The notes under the pieces: model-generated | Database searches by the model: none | What the model was told of the DNA's origin: nothing | The model's input: the letters and a program-made list of their open reading frames with translations, nothing else | Position numbers and translations under genes: made by a program | In this document: in pieces, positions 36,015 to 45,637 of the stretch | How positions within the stretch are numbered: the stretch's first letter is position 1 | Layout of the letters: every line of letters begins with the position of its first letter | Assembly (NCBI GenBank): GCA_028819255.1 | Contig: JAPPMB010000117.1 | Coordinates: forward strand, 1-54,464 | Origin: Bryobacterales bacterium | Lineage (GTDB): Bacteria; Acidobacteriota; Terriglobia; Bryobacterales; UBA6623 | Direction of reading: 5' to 3' | DNA length: 54,464 bases

Positions 36015-37220
36015 CTACTGCTGCCGGAACGCCTCCAGAAGCGCCTCGATCGCCTCGTCGACGTGCCTGCGCCGGATGATGAAGGGCGGCAGGAACCGCA
36101 GCACGTTGCCGGCCGTGCAGTTGATCAGAAGGCCGAGTTCCTGCGCCCGGGGCACGAACTCCCCGCCCGGAATGTCGAGCTCGAGCCCCAGCATCAGTCC
36201 CCGGCCGCGGACGCGGACCGCATGCTCTTCACGCTCGATGATCTCCTGCAGCCTGGTCCGGAAGTAGGCGCCGACCTCGCGGATGCTGGGCAGCAGTTCC
36301 GGCAGCAGTTCCAGGAACTCGATGGCGGCCCGGCATGCCAGGGCTCCGCCCCCGAACGTCGAGCCGTGCATGCCGGGCCCGAGCACGGATGCGGCGTCGT
36401 CGGTGCAGAGCACGGCTCCGATCGGAAGCCCCGCGGCGAGCGGCTTCGCGAGCGCCATCACGTCGGGGCGGACGCCGTCCCACGCCTCGAAGGCGAACGC
36501 GTCGCCCGTGCGGCCCAGCCCGCACTGGACCTCGTCCAGGATGAGAAGCGCGTCGTGCCGGTCGGCCAGGTCCCTGGCCAGGGTCGCGAACTCGTTCGAG
36601 ATCTCCACGATCCCGCCCTCGCCGAGGACCGGCTCGAAGATGATGCCCGCGGTCCTGTCGTCGACGGCCGCCTCGAGGGCGGCCGTGTCGCCGACCGGAA
36701 TGAACTCGACTCCGGGAAGCAGCGGTGCGAACGGTCCGCTGTACTTGGGCTGGCCCGTGACCGAAATCGCGCCCAGCGTGCGCCCGGAGAAGGACTCCTC
36801 CAGCGCGATGATGCGGTACTTCTCGGGACTGCGGGCGCGGCCGTGGCCCTTGGCGATCTTGAGCGCCGCCTCCACCGCCTCCGCGCCGCTGTTGCAGAAG
36901 AAGGTGCGGTCCAGGCCGCTCAGCCTGGAAAGCCGTTCCGCGAGCAGCCCCTGGTTGGAGTGGTAGTAGAGGTTGGAGCAGTGCACCAGCTTGTCAAGCT
37001 GGTCGGTGAGCGCAGACACGATCCGCGGATGGGAGTGGCCCAGCGCCATCACGCCGATCCCCGACACGAAGTCGAGGTACCTGCGGCCGTCGCCGCCCAG
37101 CAGGTACACGTCCCTGGCGCTCTCCACCACGAGCGGGTAGCGGCCGTAGCTGCGCACCACGAACCTGTGGTCTCTCGCCACGACCGGATGGGCTTCGAGC
37201 TGTTCCTTGGCGTCGGCCAT
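36015..37220 (-). CDS. ArgD-like class III aminotransferase
   Basis: This is a PLP-dependent omega-aminotransferase closest in motifs to acetylornithine aminotransferase. The cofactor-phosphate segment is FFCNSGAEAVEAALKIAKG. The substrate region reads SFSGRTLGAISVTGQPKY. LILDEVQCGLGRTG contains the Asp that contacts the PLP nitrogen, and ALAKPLAAGLPIGA carries the Schiff-base lysine. STFGGGALACRAA completes the fold. At 401 residues it has normal length. No arginine biosynthesis genes are adjacent, so the biosynthetic role is likely but not proven. A TAGCCT box ends 9 bases before ATG 37220, and GAAGGA in the same gap is a weak ribosome site. Confidence 0.9.
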   Translation of the reverse strand: MADAKEQLEAHPVVARDHRFVVRSYGRYPLVVESARDVYLLGGDGRRYLDFVSGIGVMALGHSHPRIVSALTDQLDKLVHCSNLYYHSNQGLLAERLSRLSGLDRTFFCNSGAEAVEAALKIAKGHGRARSPEKYRIIALEESFSGRTLGAISVTGQPKYSGPFAPLLPGVEFIPVGDTAALEAAVDDRTAGIIFEPVLGEGGIVEISNEFATLARDLADRHDALLILDEVQCGLGRTGDAFAFEAWDGVRPDVMALAKPLAAGLPIGAVLCTDDAASVLGPGMHGSTFGGGALACRAAIEFLELLPELLPSIREVGAYFRTRLQEIIEREEHAVRVRGRGLMLGLELDIPGGEFVPRAQELGLLINCTAGNVLRFLPPFIIRRRHVDEAIEALLEAFRQQ

Positions 37221-37229
37221 GATTCCTTC

Positions 37230-37235
37230 AGGCTA
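37230..37235 (-). promoter_or_regulatory. TANNNT box (TAGCCT), argD-like gene
   Basis: On the minus strand TAGCCT ends 9 bases before the ATG; it lies opposite the surE box within a 77-base divergent gap. Confidence 0.4.
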
Positions 37236-37283
37236 TCACCGCGGCGCCGGGGCGGGTCAGGCACGGGCGGATCCGCCATTGGA

Positions 37284-37289
37284 TACGCT
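37284..37289 (+). promoter_or_regulatory. TANNNT box (TACGCT), surE
   Basis: TACGCT ends 8 bases before GTG 37298, with no ribosome site between. Confidence 0.5.
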
Positions 37290-37297
37290 GGAATCAC

Positions 37298-38059
37298 GTG
37301 CCTCCGCCACTGATCCTGGTCACCAACGACGACGGCATCGACGCGCCCGGAATCCGGGCGCTCGAGCAGAGCCTCGCCCCTCTCGGCCGCATCCGCACGG
37401 CCGCTCCCCTGGCCGAGCAGAGCGCCTCCAGCCGCCGCATCACCCTGCGCCGGCCCATCCGCTACGTCGATCTGGGGGACGGGCGCTACGGCATCGACGG
37501 CACCCCCTGCGACTGCGTGATGATGGCGGTCACGCTCCTGCTCGACCAGCGGCCCTCGCTGGTCGTCTCCGGCATCAATCCGGGTCCGAATCTCGGCGAG
37601 AACATCTACTACTCAGGCACCGTGGCGGCGGCGGCCGAAGGGGCCAAGTACGGCATCCCGTCGATGGCGGTGTCGGTCGATGCGCGCAGGGACATCGACT
37701 ACGGCGCGGCGGCCCGCATCGCCGCGGCCATCGTGTCCCGGACGCTGGCCGGCGGTCTGGCCCCGGGGGTCGCGCTCAACGTGAACGTGCCCGCGGGAAG
37801 GATAGCGGGCGTCGCCGTGACCCGGCAGTGCGGCAAGATCTCGCGCAATCTCATGGTCGAGACGAGGGATCCTTGGAACAGGGCGTACTACTGGATGCAC
37901 GAGGACGTGCCGCTGTGGGAAGCCGAGGAGGGCAGCGACTATGCGGCGGTCCGGGAGGGCCGCGTCTCGGTCACGCCGCTCCGCTTCGAGATGACCGCCG
38001 AGGCGGAGCTCGACGGCCTGCGCCGGGAGTTCCGGGACTTCGATCCCAACGGCTGCTGA
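37298..38059 (+). CDS. surE: 5'/3'-nucleotidase SurE
   Basis: SurE dephosphorylates nucleoside monophosphates and is linked to stationary-phase survival. The N-terminal metal motif is LVTNDDGIDAPG (adjacent aspartates). AAPLAEQSASSRRITLRRP and DGTPCDCVMMAV follow, and LVVSGINPGPNLGENIYYSGTVAAAAEG is represented by the SGINPGPN and YYSGTV segments with their metal Asn and substrate Ser. The C-terminal arm with SDYAAVREG mediates dimerisation in homologues. At 253 residues it is full length. The start is GTG, close behind a TACGCT box. It is convergent with the DUF1501 gene, leaving only a 9-base gap. Confidence 0.96.
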   Translation: MPPPLILVTNDDGIDAPGIRALEQSLAPLGRIRTAAPLAEQSASSRRITLRRPIRYVDLGDGRYGIDGTPCDCVMMAVTLLLDQRPSLVVSGINPGPNLGENIYYSGTVAAAAEGAKYGIPSMAVSVDARRDIDYGAAARIAAAIVSRTLAGGLAPGVALNVNVPAGRIAGVAVTRQCGKISRNLMVETRDPWNRAYYWMHEDVPLWEAEEGSDYAAVREGRVSVTPLRFEMTAEAELDGLRREFRDFDPNGC

Positions 38060-38068
38060 CCGACCCGC

Positions 38069-39520
38069 TCAGGCGAGCAGCGGCCGGACGACGTTGCCGT
38101 GCACGTCGGTGAGCCGGAACCGCCGGCCCTGGAACTTGAAGGTCAGCTTCGTGTGGTCGACCCCCAGCAGGTGCAGCATCGTGGCGTGCAGGTCATGGAC
38201 GTCGACCGGGTTCTCTGTGATGTTGTAGCTGAACTCGTCCGTCGACCCGTACGTCTGGCCGCCCCGGATCCCTCCGCCCGCCATCCAGATCGAGAAGCAG
38301 CGCGGATGGTGGTCGCGGCCGTACTCGGACTCGGTGAGCGTGCCCTGGCAGTACACGGTCCGGCCGAACTCGCCGCCCCAGACGACGAGGGTGTCGTCGA
38401 GCATGCCCCGCTGCTTGAGGTCGCGCACCAGGGCGGCCGAGGCGCGGTCGGTCGCCTCCGCCTGCTTGCGGATGCCCGAGGTCATGGCGCCGTGCTGGTC
38501 CCATCCGCGATGGTAGAGCTGGATGAATCGCACCCCGCGCTCGGCGAGGCGCCTGGCCAGCAGGCAGTTGTAGGCGTAGGTCCCCGGCTTGCGGGCGTCC
38601 TCGCCGTAGAGCTCGAACACCGGGTCCGGCTCGCTCGACAGGTCCGTGAGCTCCGGCACGGAGCGCTGCATGCGGAACGCCATCTCGTACTGCGCGATGC
38701 GGGTGACGATCTCGGGATCCCCGTACTCCTCGTACTGCATGCGGTTCAGCCGGCCGAGGGCGTCCAGGAAGCTGCGGCGCTGGCCGCGGGTGAACCCTGC
38801 GGGATCCGACAGGTACAGGACCGGGTCGCCCACGGAGCGGAACTTGACGCCCTGGTACCGCGTCGGCAGGAATCCGGATCCCCACAGGCGGTCGTAGAGC
38901 GGCTGGCCGCCGGTTCCCTGCGTCACCATCACGACGAAGCTGGGCAGGTTGGAGGACTCGCTCCCGAGACCGTAGCTGAGCCAGGCTCCGACGCTGGGTC
39001 TCCCGGCGATCTGCGCGCCCGTCTGGAGGAACGTCACAGCGGGATCGTGGTTGATGGCGTCGGTGTGCATCGAGCGCACGATGCAGATGTCGTCCGCGAT
39101 GGCGGCCGTGTGCGGCAGCAGTTCGCTCAGCCAGGCCCCGCTGTCGCCGTGCCGCTGGAACCCGAAGGCGGACTCGACCAGCGGGAAGCTGGTCTGGGAG
39201 GCCGTCATCGTCGTGAGGCGCTGGCCCTTCCGGACGGACTCCGGAAGATCCTGGCCGCGCAGCTTCGCCAGGCCCGGCTTCGGGTCGAACGTCTCCAGCT
39301 GGGACGGGCCGCCCGACTGGAAGAGCCAGATCACCCTCTTGGCCTTGGGTTCGTGGTGCGGCAGCGCGGGCAGCCCGCCGGCGCCCTGCGGTCCGGTCGC
39401 CGCCAGACCCGCGTCGCGGCCGAGGAGCTGCGCCAGTGCGAGAGAGCCGACGCCGGTCGCCGCCTTGCCGAAGAAGTGGCGGCGCGTCTCGCGGATGGGC
39501 ATGGATGCCTGGAGTCTCAT
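38069..39520 (-). CDS. Tat-exported DUF1501 protein
   Basis: DUF1501 proteins adopt an alkaline-phosphatase/sulfatase-like fold; the activity is unknown. The ATG at 39518-39520 overlaps the TGA of the upstream gene (ATGA), so translation is coupled. A twin-arginine-like leader ([20 protein letters not shown]) implies folded export. Signature segments are [44 protein letters not shown] and [15 protein letters not shown]. The [19 protein letters not shown] segment resembles metal-binding loops of the superfamily. The partner gene encodes PSCyt1/DUF1549/DUF1553. Such pairs are frequent in Planctomycetota, Verrucomicrobiota and Acidobacteriota and are often tied to carbohydrate use. Confidence 0.9.
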   Translation of the reverse strand: MRLQASMPIRETRRHFFGKAATGVGSLALAQLLGRDAGLAATGPQGAGGLPALPHHEPKAKRVIWLFQSGGPSQLETFDPKPGLAKLRGQDLPESVRKGQRLTTMTASQTSFPLVESAFGFQRHGDSGAWLSELLPHTAAIADDICIVRSMHTDAINHDPAVTFLQTGAQIAGRPSVGAWLSYGLGSESSNLPSFVVMVTQGTGGQPLYDRLWGSGFLPTRYQGVKFRSVGDPVLYLSDPAGFTRGQRRSFLDALGRLNRMQYEEYGDPEIVTRIAQYEMAFRMQRSVPELTDLSSEPDPVFELYGEDARKPGTYAYNCLLARRLAERGVRFIQLYHRGWDQHGAMTSGIRKQAEATDRASAALVRDLKQRGMLDDTLVVWGGEFGRTVYCQGTLTESEYGRDHHPRCFSIWMAGGGIRGGQTYGSTDEFSYNITENPVDVHDLHATMLHLLGVDHTKLTFKFQGRRFRLTDVHGNVVRPLLA

Positions 39521-42500
39521 TGTTTCGTGATCGCTTCGTCGAGGTTGAGGAGCGCGCTCGCGACGCCTGCGTAGGCGGCGAGCTCGCGGGGGTCGCCCTG
39601 CCCATCCCAGGAGGAGTCGCCCACGCCGAGCAGCGCTTCGGCGGCGTCGAGGTTCTTGCCGTACTCGTCCGCGAGTCCGGCCAGCAGTGCGCCGAGCACC
39701 TCGGTCTCGGACTCGGTGGGCGGCCTGCTGAGGACCCGCCGGAAGAGCAGGTCGATGCGCTCCGCGGATCCGCCGAGGCCGGCCTGCAGAACCAGTCCCG
39801 CCGCGTTGCGGGCGGCCTCCACGAATGCCGGGTCGTTCATCAGGTTCAGCGCCTGGAGAGGAGTGTTCGTGCGTTTGACGTGGACGGTGCAGACCTCGCG
39901 GTCGGATGCGTCGAAGTTCATCATCGACGGCGGCGCCACCGTGCGCTTCCAGTACGTGTAGAGGCTGCGCCGGTACAGGTCCGCGCCCGAGCCGGCCTCG
40001 TAGGCGATGCCCGAGAGCTCCTCCCACAGCCCGTGCGGCTGGTACGGCATGACCGACGGCCCGCCGATCCGCTCGTGCAGCAGGCCCGACGCGGCCAGCG
40101 CCTGGTCCCGGATCGAGGCGGCGGCCAGCCGAAAGCGCGGTCCGCGAGCGAGGAGCCTGTTCTCGGGGTCGCGCTCGCGCAGTCCGGGGCCGGCCTTGGA
40201 GGATTGCCGGTAGGTCGCGCTGAGCATGACGGTCTTGAACAGGCGCTTGATGTCCCAGCCCGAGTCCATGAAGTCCACCGCGAGCCAGTCGAGGAGCTCC
40301 CGGTTGGACGGGGCCTCTCCCTGGGACCCGAAGTCGTCCACCGTCTTGACGATGCCGGTCCCGAACAGCATCTGCCAGAGCCGGTTCACGATGACGCGGG
40401 CGGTCAGGGGGTTCGACCGGCTTGCGATCCAGCGGGCCAGTTCGAGGCGGTTGCGGGCCGGCGGGCCGCCCGGGCCGGAGACGGCTGTGGGAAGGCCCGC
40501 GTCGACGGGCTCTCCATGGGCGTCGTAGCGGCCCCGCTCCAGCACGTAGGCCTGGCGGTGCGGACCCTCCCGCATCACCATCACGGTCGGAATGTCCTCC
40601 AGGAACGAACGGTGGCGGCGCCGGGCCTCCTCGACGTCGCGCAGGGCATCCCGCACGGCCGGCGAGGCCCCTGAGTCCAGGAAGGCCATCCGCAGCTTGT
40701 CGCGCTGGACGGGAGTGCGCTCTGCGGCCGGCACGCCCGCCAGCTCGGCAAGCTTCCGGGCGGACGCCAGGGAGCGCGCCTCCTCGGGGGAGAGTTCGCG
40801 GCCGTAGACCCGCACCTCGTCGATGCGGCCCCTGAACCGGTGGTCGACGCCTCCGCCGCCCCCGACCTTGAGCGTGGCGGAGCTCCTCGACGGCCAGTCG
40901 AGGTTGTCGAAAAGCACGTCGACCTCCTGCTCTTCACCGTCCATGTAGACGCGGATGCCCCTGGCCTTGCGCTTGCCGTCGTAGGTCAGCAGGACGTGCT
41001 GCCAGCGGCCGGGCTCGACGGCGCGCCTGGTCTCCAGGCGGACGCTGAGGTCGGTCCATCGCTGGGACTGGTGCCACCACAGCTTGCCGCCCCGCACGAA
41101 CAGGCCCCAGCCGTTGCCGATGGGGTTCTCGCCCATGGAAGCCACAATGGACCCGTCCCCGGCGCCCTCGGGATGGATCCACGCCGACACGCTGAAGGGA
41201 TCGAGGTAGTTGTAGTTGCCCACCCTGCCTAGGTCGGCGTATGCGGTGCCGTCGAACACTCCCGCCGATCCGAGACGCCCCTCGGCGGTCCGCGGCGGCA
41301 CGGGTTCCGGCGCGCTGCTCCGGTCGATCGAGCCCCCGGTCATGAACGGGACCTGCAGGTCCCCGTCGAACGAGGCCTGCGCCGCCAGCCCGCGCCGGGG
41401 CGCCCAGTCCGCCGCCGGCGAGGAGGCCAGCCCGGCCTCCCAGTCCGCCTGCTCCCTGGCGGCCCGCGACTGCATCGCCTTCCAGCGGCTCTCCTCCGCA
41501 GCCAGCGCTCTCTGCAGTTCGGCAAGCCGCTCCTCCTGGTCGGGCGTCGGGGCCCGGACCACGGGATCCTCGTTCCCGAAGTTCCAGACCATGCCCTTTT
41601 CCTGGACGTTGTTGAAGTACCCGAAGAAGCTGTAGTACTCCTTCTGGGAGAGCGGATCGAACTTGTGGTCGTGGCAGCGGGCGCACGCGAGCGTGAGTCC
41701 AAGCCAGACCGTCGCCGTGGTCTCGGCGCGGTCCGCGACGTACTCCACCCGGAACTCCTCGTTCACGGAACCGCCTTCCGCCGTGGTGCGGTGGTTGCGG
41801 TTGAATCCGGACGCGATCACCTGCTCGCGCGTGGCGTCGGGCAGCATGTCTCCCGCCAGCTGCTCGATCGTGAACTCATCGAAGGGGCGGTTCCGGTTGA
41901 AGGCGTCGATGACCCAGTCGCGCCAGCGCCACATGAACCGCGTGCCGTCCGTCTGGTAGCCGTTGGTGTCGGCGTACCGGGCGGCGTCGAGCCACATGCC
42001 CGCCATGTGCTCCCCGTACCGCGGGGACGCCAGAAGCCGGTCGAGCAGCCGCCCGTACGCGCCGGGGGCGGAGTCGGACACGAACTCCTCGACGGTTTCC
42101 GGGTCCGGCGCCAGGCCGGTCAGGTCGAGGGCCGCCCTGCGGGCGATCGTCCGCCGGTCCGCCGGCGGCGACTGGGCCAGACCCTCCTCGTCCAGCCTCG
42201 CCAGGACCAGCGCGTCAATGGCGCCGAGCGCTTCGCCGTTCGGAACTTCGGGAACCGACGGGCGACGCGGGGGCGCGAAGGACCAGTGGCCGTCCCACTC
42301 GGCGCCCTGCTCGATCCAGAGGCGAAGAGTGTCGATCTCAGCCCGTCCGAGCGGGTCGTGGCCCATGTACGCGGGCGGCATGCGCACGGCGAGGTCGTCG
42401 CTCCGCACCCGCAGCAGCAGCCGGCTCTCGCCGGGATTGCCCCGCACCACGGCATGCCCTCCGCTGGCAAGCCTCGCCAGTGCCCCGTCCTGCGTGTCCA

Positions 42501-42675
42501 GACGCAGCCCGGCCTGGCGCTGGCCAGCGTCCGGCCCGTGGCAGCTGTAGCAGCGGTCGGAAAGGATGGGCCGCACGTCCTCGTTGTAGTCGACGGGGTC
42601 GGGCGCCTTCGGCGCGGCGGCGGCGAACGCCGGGGCAAGCAGGAGGCTCAGCGCATGGGAAACCGGCCTCAGCAC
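39517..42675 (-). CDS. PSCyt1-DUF1549-LamG-DUF1553 protein
   Basis: This is a large exported multidomain protein of unknown activity. A signal peptide (residues 1-20) is followed by a planctomycete-type cytochrome-like domain with C42-Y-S-C45-H46, one heme c motif. DUF1549 covers about 150-380 ([40 protein letters not shown]; the second carries C-xx-CH). A LamG-like, carbohydrate-binding type domain spans about 430-640 ([32 protein letters not shown]). DUF1553 ends the protein ([34 protein letters not shown]). GTG 42675 follows a TACAAT box after 6 bases. Its end overlaps the DUF1501 gene in an ATGA. Confidence 0.9.
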   Translation of the reverse strand: MLRPVSHALSLLLAPAFAAAAPKAPDPVDYNEDVRPILSDRCYSCHGPDAGQRQAGLRLDTQDGALARLASGGHAVVRGNPGESRLLLRVRSDDLAVRMPPAYMGHDPLGRAEIDTLRLWIEQGAEWDGHWSFAPPRRPSVPEVPNGEALGAIDALVLARLDEEGLAQSPPADRRTIARRAALDLTGLAPDPETVEEFVSDSAPGAYGRLLDRLLASPRYGEHMAGMWLDAARYADTNGYQTDGTRFMWRWRDWVIDAFNRNRPFDEFTIEQLAGDMLPDATREQVIASGFNRNHRTTAEGGSVNEEFRVEYVADRAETTATVWLGLTLACARCHDHKFDPLSQKEYYSFFGYFNNVQEKGMVWNFGNEDPVVRAPTPDQEERLAELQRALAAEESRWKAMQSRAAREQADWEAGLASSPAADWAPRRGLAAQASFDGDLQVPFMTGGSIDRSSAPEPVPPRTAEGRLGSAGVFDGTAYADLGRVGNYNYLDPFSVSAWIHPEGAGDGSIVASMGENPIGNGWGLFVRGGKLWWHQSQRWTDLSVRLETRRAVEPGRWQHVLLTYDGKRKARGIRVYMDGEEQEVDVLFDNLDWPSRSSATLKVGGGGGVDHRFRGRIDEVRVYGRELSPEEARSLASARKLAELAGVPAAERTPVQRDKLRMAFLDSGASPAVRDALRDVEEARRRHRSFLEDIPTVMVMREGPHRQAYVLERGRYDAHGEPVDAGLPTAVSGPGGPPARNRLELARWIASRSNPLTARVIVNRLWQMLFGTGIVKTVDDFGSQGEAPSNRELLDWLAVDFMDSGWDIKRLFKTVMLSATYRQSSKAGPGLRERDPENRLLARGPRFRLAAASIRDQALAASGLLHERIGGPSVMPYQPHGLWEELSGIAYEAGSGADLYRRSLYTYWKRTVAPPSMMNFDASDREVCTVHVKRTNTPLQALNLMNDPAFVEAARNAAGLVLQAGLGGSAERIDLLFRRVLSRPPTESETEVLGALLAGLADEYGKNLDAAEALLGVGDSSWDGQGDPRELAAYAGVASALLNLDEAITKQ

Positions 42676-43071
42676 GCGGTCATTGTATCAGCCGGCTGTC
42701 CGAGGCCGTCCGCCATGGCGGCGGGACAAGGCCCTCGGGGTCGCTCTCGCGCCACTGTCCGTCGGACGGCCGGGCGCGTCCCGGGACCGGGCCGCGAGGA
42801 CGCGCTCCGGCGCTCGGTCGCGCGCCGAGCGACAAGCCGGCGCCCTCGGATCACGGGCCGGATCTCTTGTGCGCTCGCGACCGGCCGCCGGCCGCCGGCG
42901 GTCCCGCGGCGGGGTCGGAGGAATCGCGGCAGGCACGGCTATACTGATGCAGACTACTGCGGTCCGGCCACCGCGCCGAGAGCGACCAGACCTGCACGGC
43001 CGCCGGACGCTGGCCGCCTGCCCCGGAACTGGACGCGCCGGTCGGCCCACCTCGGAGAGCGAAGGGAGAAC
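42676..43071. other. Divergent region upstream of PSCyt1 and WYL genes
   Basis: This 396-base gap has no supportable gene. It is rich in CCGGCCGCCGG-type repeats at about 42883-42905. A TATACT hexamer at 42940-42945 is a candidate -10 for the WYL gene (leader about 120 bases). I did not find a clear operator palindrome. Confidence 0.5.
42682..42687 (-). promoter_or_regulatory. TANNNT box (TACAAT), PSCyt1/DUF1549 gene
   Basis: On the minus strand TACAAT ends 6 bases before GTG 42675. It is one of the best -10 matches in the set and has no ribosome site. Confidence 0.6.
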
Positions 43072-43941
43072 ATGACCAGACGCCGATCCAATCTGAGGTG
43101 GGGAGTCGAGAGACGCCTCGAATTCATCGAGTTCCGCCTGTACTGGGAGGGAAGGATGAACCGGGGAGACCTGATCAACGTGTTCGGCGTCTCGGTGAAC
43201 CAGGCATCCACCGACCTGAACCGGTACCTCCGCCTGGCGCCCGAGAACATGGTCTACAACAAGAGTGCGCGAGCCTACCTCCGCAGCTCCGTGTTCTCGC
43301 CCCTTTTCCTGAAGCTCGATGCGGACCGGTATCTCTCCGAACTCCGGTCCGTCCGGTCCGGGGTGCTTTCCCGCGAGGACTGCTGGCTCCACGTGCATCC
43401 GACGTACGACGAGGTGTCGAATCCGTCCCGCAAGGTGAGTCCGGAGACGCTGCGGGTGGTTCTCGAGGCCATCCGCGAGTCCCTTGCGATCGAAGTCCAG
43501 TACCAGTCGCTCTCGACGCCGTCGCCCCGCTGGCGCTGGATCGCCCCCCACGCCATCGGCTATGACGGATTCCGCTGGCATGCGCGGTCGTACTGCGAAG
43601 AGGGTCTGGCCTTCAAGGATTTCCTCCTGGGGCGCATCATCGAGGTGGGCGCCGTGCGGCCGAGCAAGTCCGATCCGGACGAGGACCTCGACTGGCACGA
43701 GCGCGTGGACCTCGAGATCGGGCCCAACCCGGGGCTTTCCGAGTCCCAGCAACGGGTAGTGCAGCTGGACTACGGCATGCAGGACGGCAGGGCGGTCCTG
43801 CCCGTTCGGAAGGCATTCCTGTTCTATGCGCTCAAGCGTCTTGGCCTGGAAGATGCCGAAGCCGCCCGGGATGCGCACCGGCAGCACATCGTGCTGCTCA
43901 ACCGCGAATTGGTGGAGCGGAGTCTTCCGGGCTCGGCCTGA
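43072..43941 (+). CDS. WYL-domain transcriptional regulator (CapW/BrxR-like layout)
   Basis: This is a predicted DNA-binding regulator with an N-terminal winged helix (about 10-65; LINVFGVSVNQASTDLNRYL). A WYL ligand-binding domain follows (about 130-205; IEVQYQSLSTPSPRWRWIAP, YDGFRWHARSYCE), then a WCX-type C-terminal domain. CapW and BrxR proteins of this layout repress phage-defence operons and respond to nucleic-acid-like ligands. No defence operon adjoins it, so its target is unclear. ATG 43072 has GAAGGGAG 7 bases upstream, a strong ribosome site. The long upstream open frame is only a GC-rich shadow. Confidence 0.85.
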   Translation: MTRRRSNLRWGVERRLEFIEFRLYWEGRMNRGDLINVFGVSVNQASTDLNRYLRLAPENMVYNKSARAYLRSSVFSPLFLKLDADRYLSELRSVRSGVLSREDCWLHVHPTYDEVSNPSRKVSPETLRVVLEAIRESLAIEVQYQSLSTPSPRWRWIAPHAIGYDGFRWHARSYCEEGLAFKDFLLGRIIEVGAVRPSKSDPDEDLDWHERVDLEIGPNPGLSESQQRVVQLDYGMQDGRAVLPVRKAFLFYALKRLGLEDAEAARDAHRQHIVLLNRELVERSLPGSA

Positions 43942-44078
43942 AGGAGGCAGTCCCGGTTCTTCCGCGGCGTCTCTAGGGGCAGATCCTCGGATCCGTCCGT
44001 TACCAAGTCCGAGTCCGAAACGCCAAGTCTAGCGGGCGCGTTCGTCTCCGACGGCTTCGCCGCACCTCTGTTTCCGCT

Positions 44079-45497
44079 ATGTCTGCCACGAATCTGCCGC
44101 TGCCACTTCCGCCTGAGCATGGAGGTGAGAGCCCATCGCCGGTCCCGGCTCCGCCACCGCCCTCGCGGAAGCTCCCGGAAGAGCCGGGATTCGCCCTGAC
44201 CCTCGGCCTGTGCCTGGTGGCGTCGGCCGCGACGGCGTTCGCGGTCTGGGCGACGTCCAGCCGGCCGCAGGCCCGGCAGCCGTCGAGCGGAGCGGCAGGA
44301 CTGATGCGGACGGCCCTGGCCTCGACGGGCGAGCTGTCCAAGTCGCTTCGTGTCGGCGGCACGCTTTCCACCATGGACTTCTCCTCGATCCGCGCCCCGA
44401 GGCTGCGCGGTCCGCGGGATGCCGGCCGCGCCGATCTGACCATCGCGTGGCTGGCCGACGCGGGCACCGTGGTGCCGCCGGGGTCCGTGGTGGCGGAATT
44501 CGAGGTGAGGTGGCTGGAGGACCACATCGCGGACGTGGAGTCCAGGGTTGTCCGGACGCAGTCCAACTACCGCAAGAAGGAGGCCGACATCCTGATCCTG
44601 AAGGAGACCGAGCGGCAGGGCCGCGTGAACTCCAAGGCGGAATACGAGAAGGCGCTTCTCGATCTCCAGTCGGCCGAGGTACGCTCGGAGATTGAGGCGG
44701 AGATTCTCAAGAACGTCTCCGAGGAAGCCCTTGTGACCTGGCGGCAGCTGGAGCGCGAGGGGGAATTCATGGAGCTGGTTCACAGCGCCGACCTCCGCAA
44801 CGAGGCTCTGGAGGTGGATAAGGAGGTCCTTCATCTGGAGCGCCACGAAAGGGACTACGACCGGCTGCGCGTGAAGACTCCGCTCGGCGGCATGGTGGTC
44901 AATGAGACGATCTTCAACAAGAGCGGCACGTTCGCACAGACCAAGCCGGGCGACCAGATCTATCCCGGCGCCCTGATCATGCGGGTGGTCGACGTTTCAG
45001 AGATGGTGCTCAACGCAGTCGTCAACCAGGTCGACGCCCAGGCGATCAGGATTGGCGACGAGGCGGTGATCGAGCTGGACGCATATCCGGGCGAGCAGTT
45101 CGCCGGGCGCGTCGTCGACATGGGCGCGGTGGCGAGCTCCAACAGCGGCGGCGCGTCGAGATTCAGCCGGGGCAGCAGCGGGGCGTTCATCAAGCACATC
45201 CGTGTTCGGATCCTGATCGACGACCAGGACGAGCGGATCCTGCCGGATCTGTCGGCGAGCGCCGACATCTATTTCTCTAGAAGCCAGAACGGCGTGCTGG
45301 TCCCGCGGGAAGCGGTCCGGGCCGAGGTCGGCGAGGACCGGGAATTCGTCTACGTGAGGGACGGCGAGGGCTACCGGCAGCGTCCCGTGCGGGTGCGGGA
45401 CGTCAACGACACGCAGGCGCTGATCGCCCAAGGGCTGCATGCGGGCGAGGAAGTCCTGCTCAGCGAACCGGCCGCCGAGTCCGACAGCCTGCAGTGA
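44079..45497 (+). CDS. HlyD-type membrane-fusion (efflux adaptor) protein, orphan
   Basis: This is a periplasmic adaptor that would link an inner-membrane pump to an outer-membrane channel. The N-terminus is a proline-rich cytoplasmic stretch and one transmembrane helix at about 38-58 (FALTLGLCLVASAATAFAVW). Then come a lipoyl-like domain (LADAGTVVPPGSVVAEFE), a long coiled coil (about 150-255; HIADVESRVVRTQSNYRKKE) and a beta-barrel domain (VDVSEMVLNAVVNQVDAQAI). The conserved end VPREAVRAEVGEDREFVYV and VLLSEPA is present. No pump or TolC gene adjoins it; tRNA-Gln and coaE follow. The start lacks a clear ribosome site. Confidence 0.85.
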   Translation: MSATNLPLPLPPEHGGESPSPVPAPPPPSRKLPEEPGFALTLGLCLVASAATAFAVWATSSRPQARQPSSGAAGLMRTALASTGELSKSLRVGGTLSTMDFSSIRAPRLRGPRDAGRADLTIAWLADAGTVVPPGSVVAEFEVRWLEDHIADVESRVVRTQSNYRKKEADILILKETERQGRVNSKAEYEKALLDLQSAEVRSEIEAEILKNVSEEALVTWRQLEREGEFMELVHSADLRNEALEVDKEVLHLERHERDYDRLRVKTPLGGMVVNETIFNKSGTFAQTKPGDQIYPGALIMRVVDVSEMVLNAVVNQVDAQAIRIGDEAVIELDAYPGEQFAGRVVDMGAVASSNSGGASRFSRGSSGAFIKHIRVRILIDDQDERILPDLSASADIYFSRSQNGVLVPREAVRAEVGEDREFVYVRDGEGYRQRPVRVRDVNDTQALIAQGLHAGEEVLLSEPAAESDSLQ

Positions 45498-45513
45498 GAG
45501 CCTGAAAGCGTGT

Positions 45514-45519
45514 TACTCT
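45514..45519 (+). promoter_or_regulatory. Candidate -10 (TACTCT) for tRNA-Gln
   Basis: TACTCT lies 15 bases before the tRNA 5' end, in the short gap after the HlyD-type gene. The -35 region is weak. Confidence 0.4.
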
Positions 45520-45534
45520 GAGTGTGCGAGCCGA

Positions 45535-45608
45535 TGGCCGGTCGTCTAATGGTAGGACACGGGCCTTTGGAGCCCGCTGTGGAGGTTCGAGTCCTCCCCG
45601 GCCAGCCA
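45535..45608 (+). tRNA. tRNA-Gln (TTG)
   Basis: The acceptor stem TGGCCGG/CCGGCCA, D-arm GTCT-AATGGTA-GGAC, anticodon loop CTTTGGA giving TTG, T-loop TTCGAGT and an encoded CCA form a full cloverleaf. coaE begins 30 bases later on the same strand. Confidence 0.96.
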
Positions 45609-45637
45609 CCGCGCGGTAGCGCGCCCCGCCGGGACCG

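Noticed and set aside
34812..37313. An 833-codon plus-strand frame opposite the enolase-like and aminotransferase genes
   Set aside because: It spans two real minus-strand genes with clear motifs and is a codon-bias shadow. The same holds for the frames opposite the receptors (20387-22255, 18921-20774), DUF3604 (12317-14092) and the ATPase (1366-2862).
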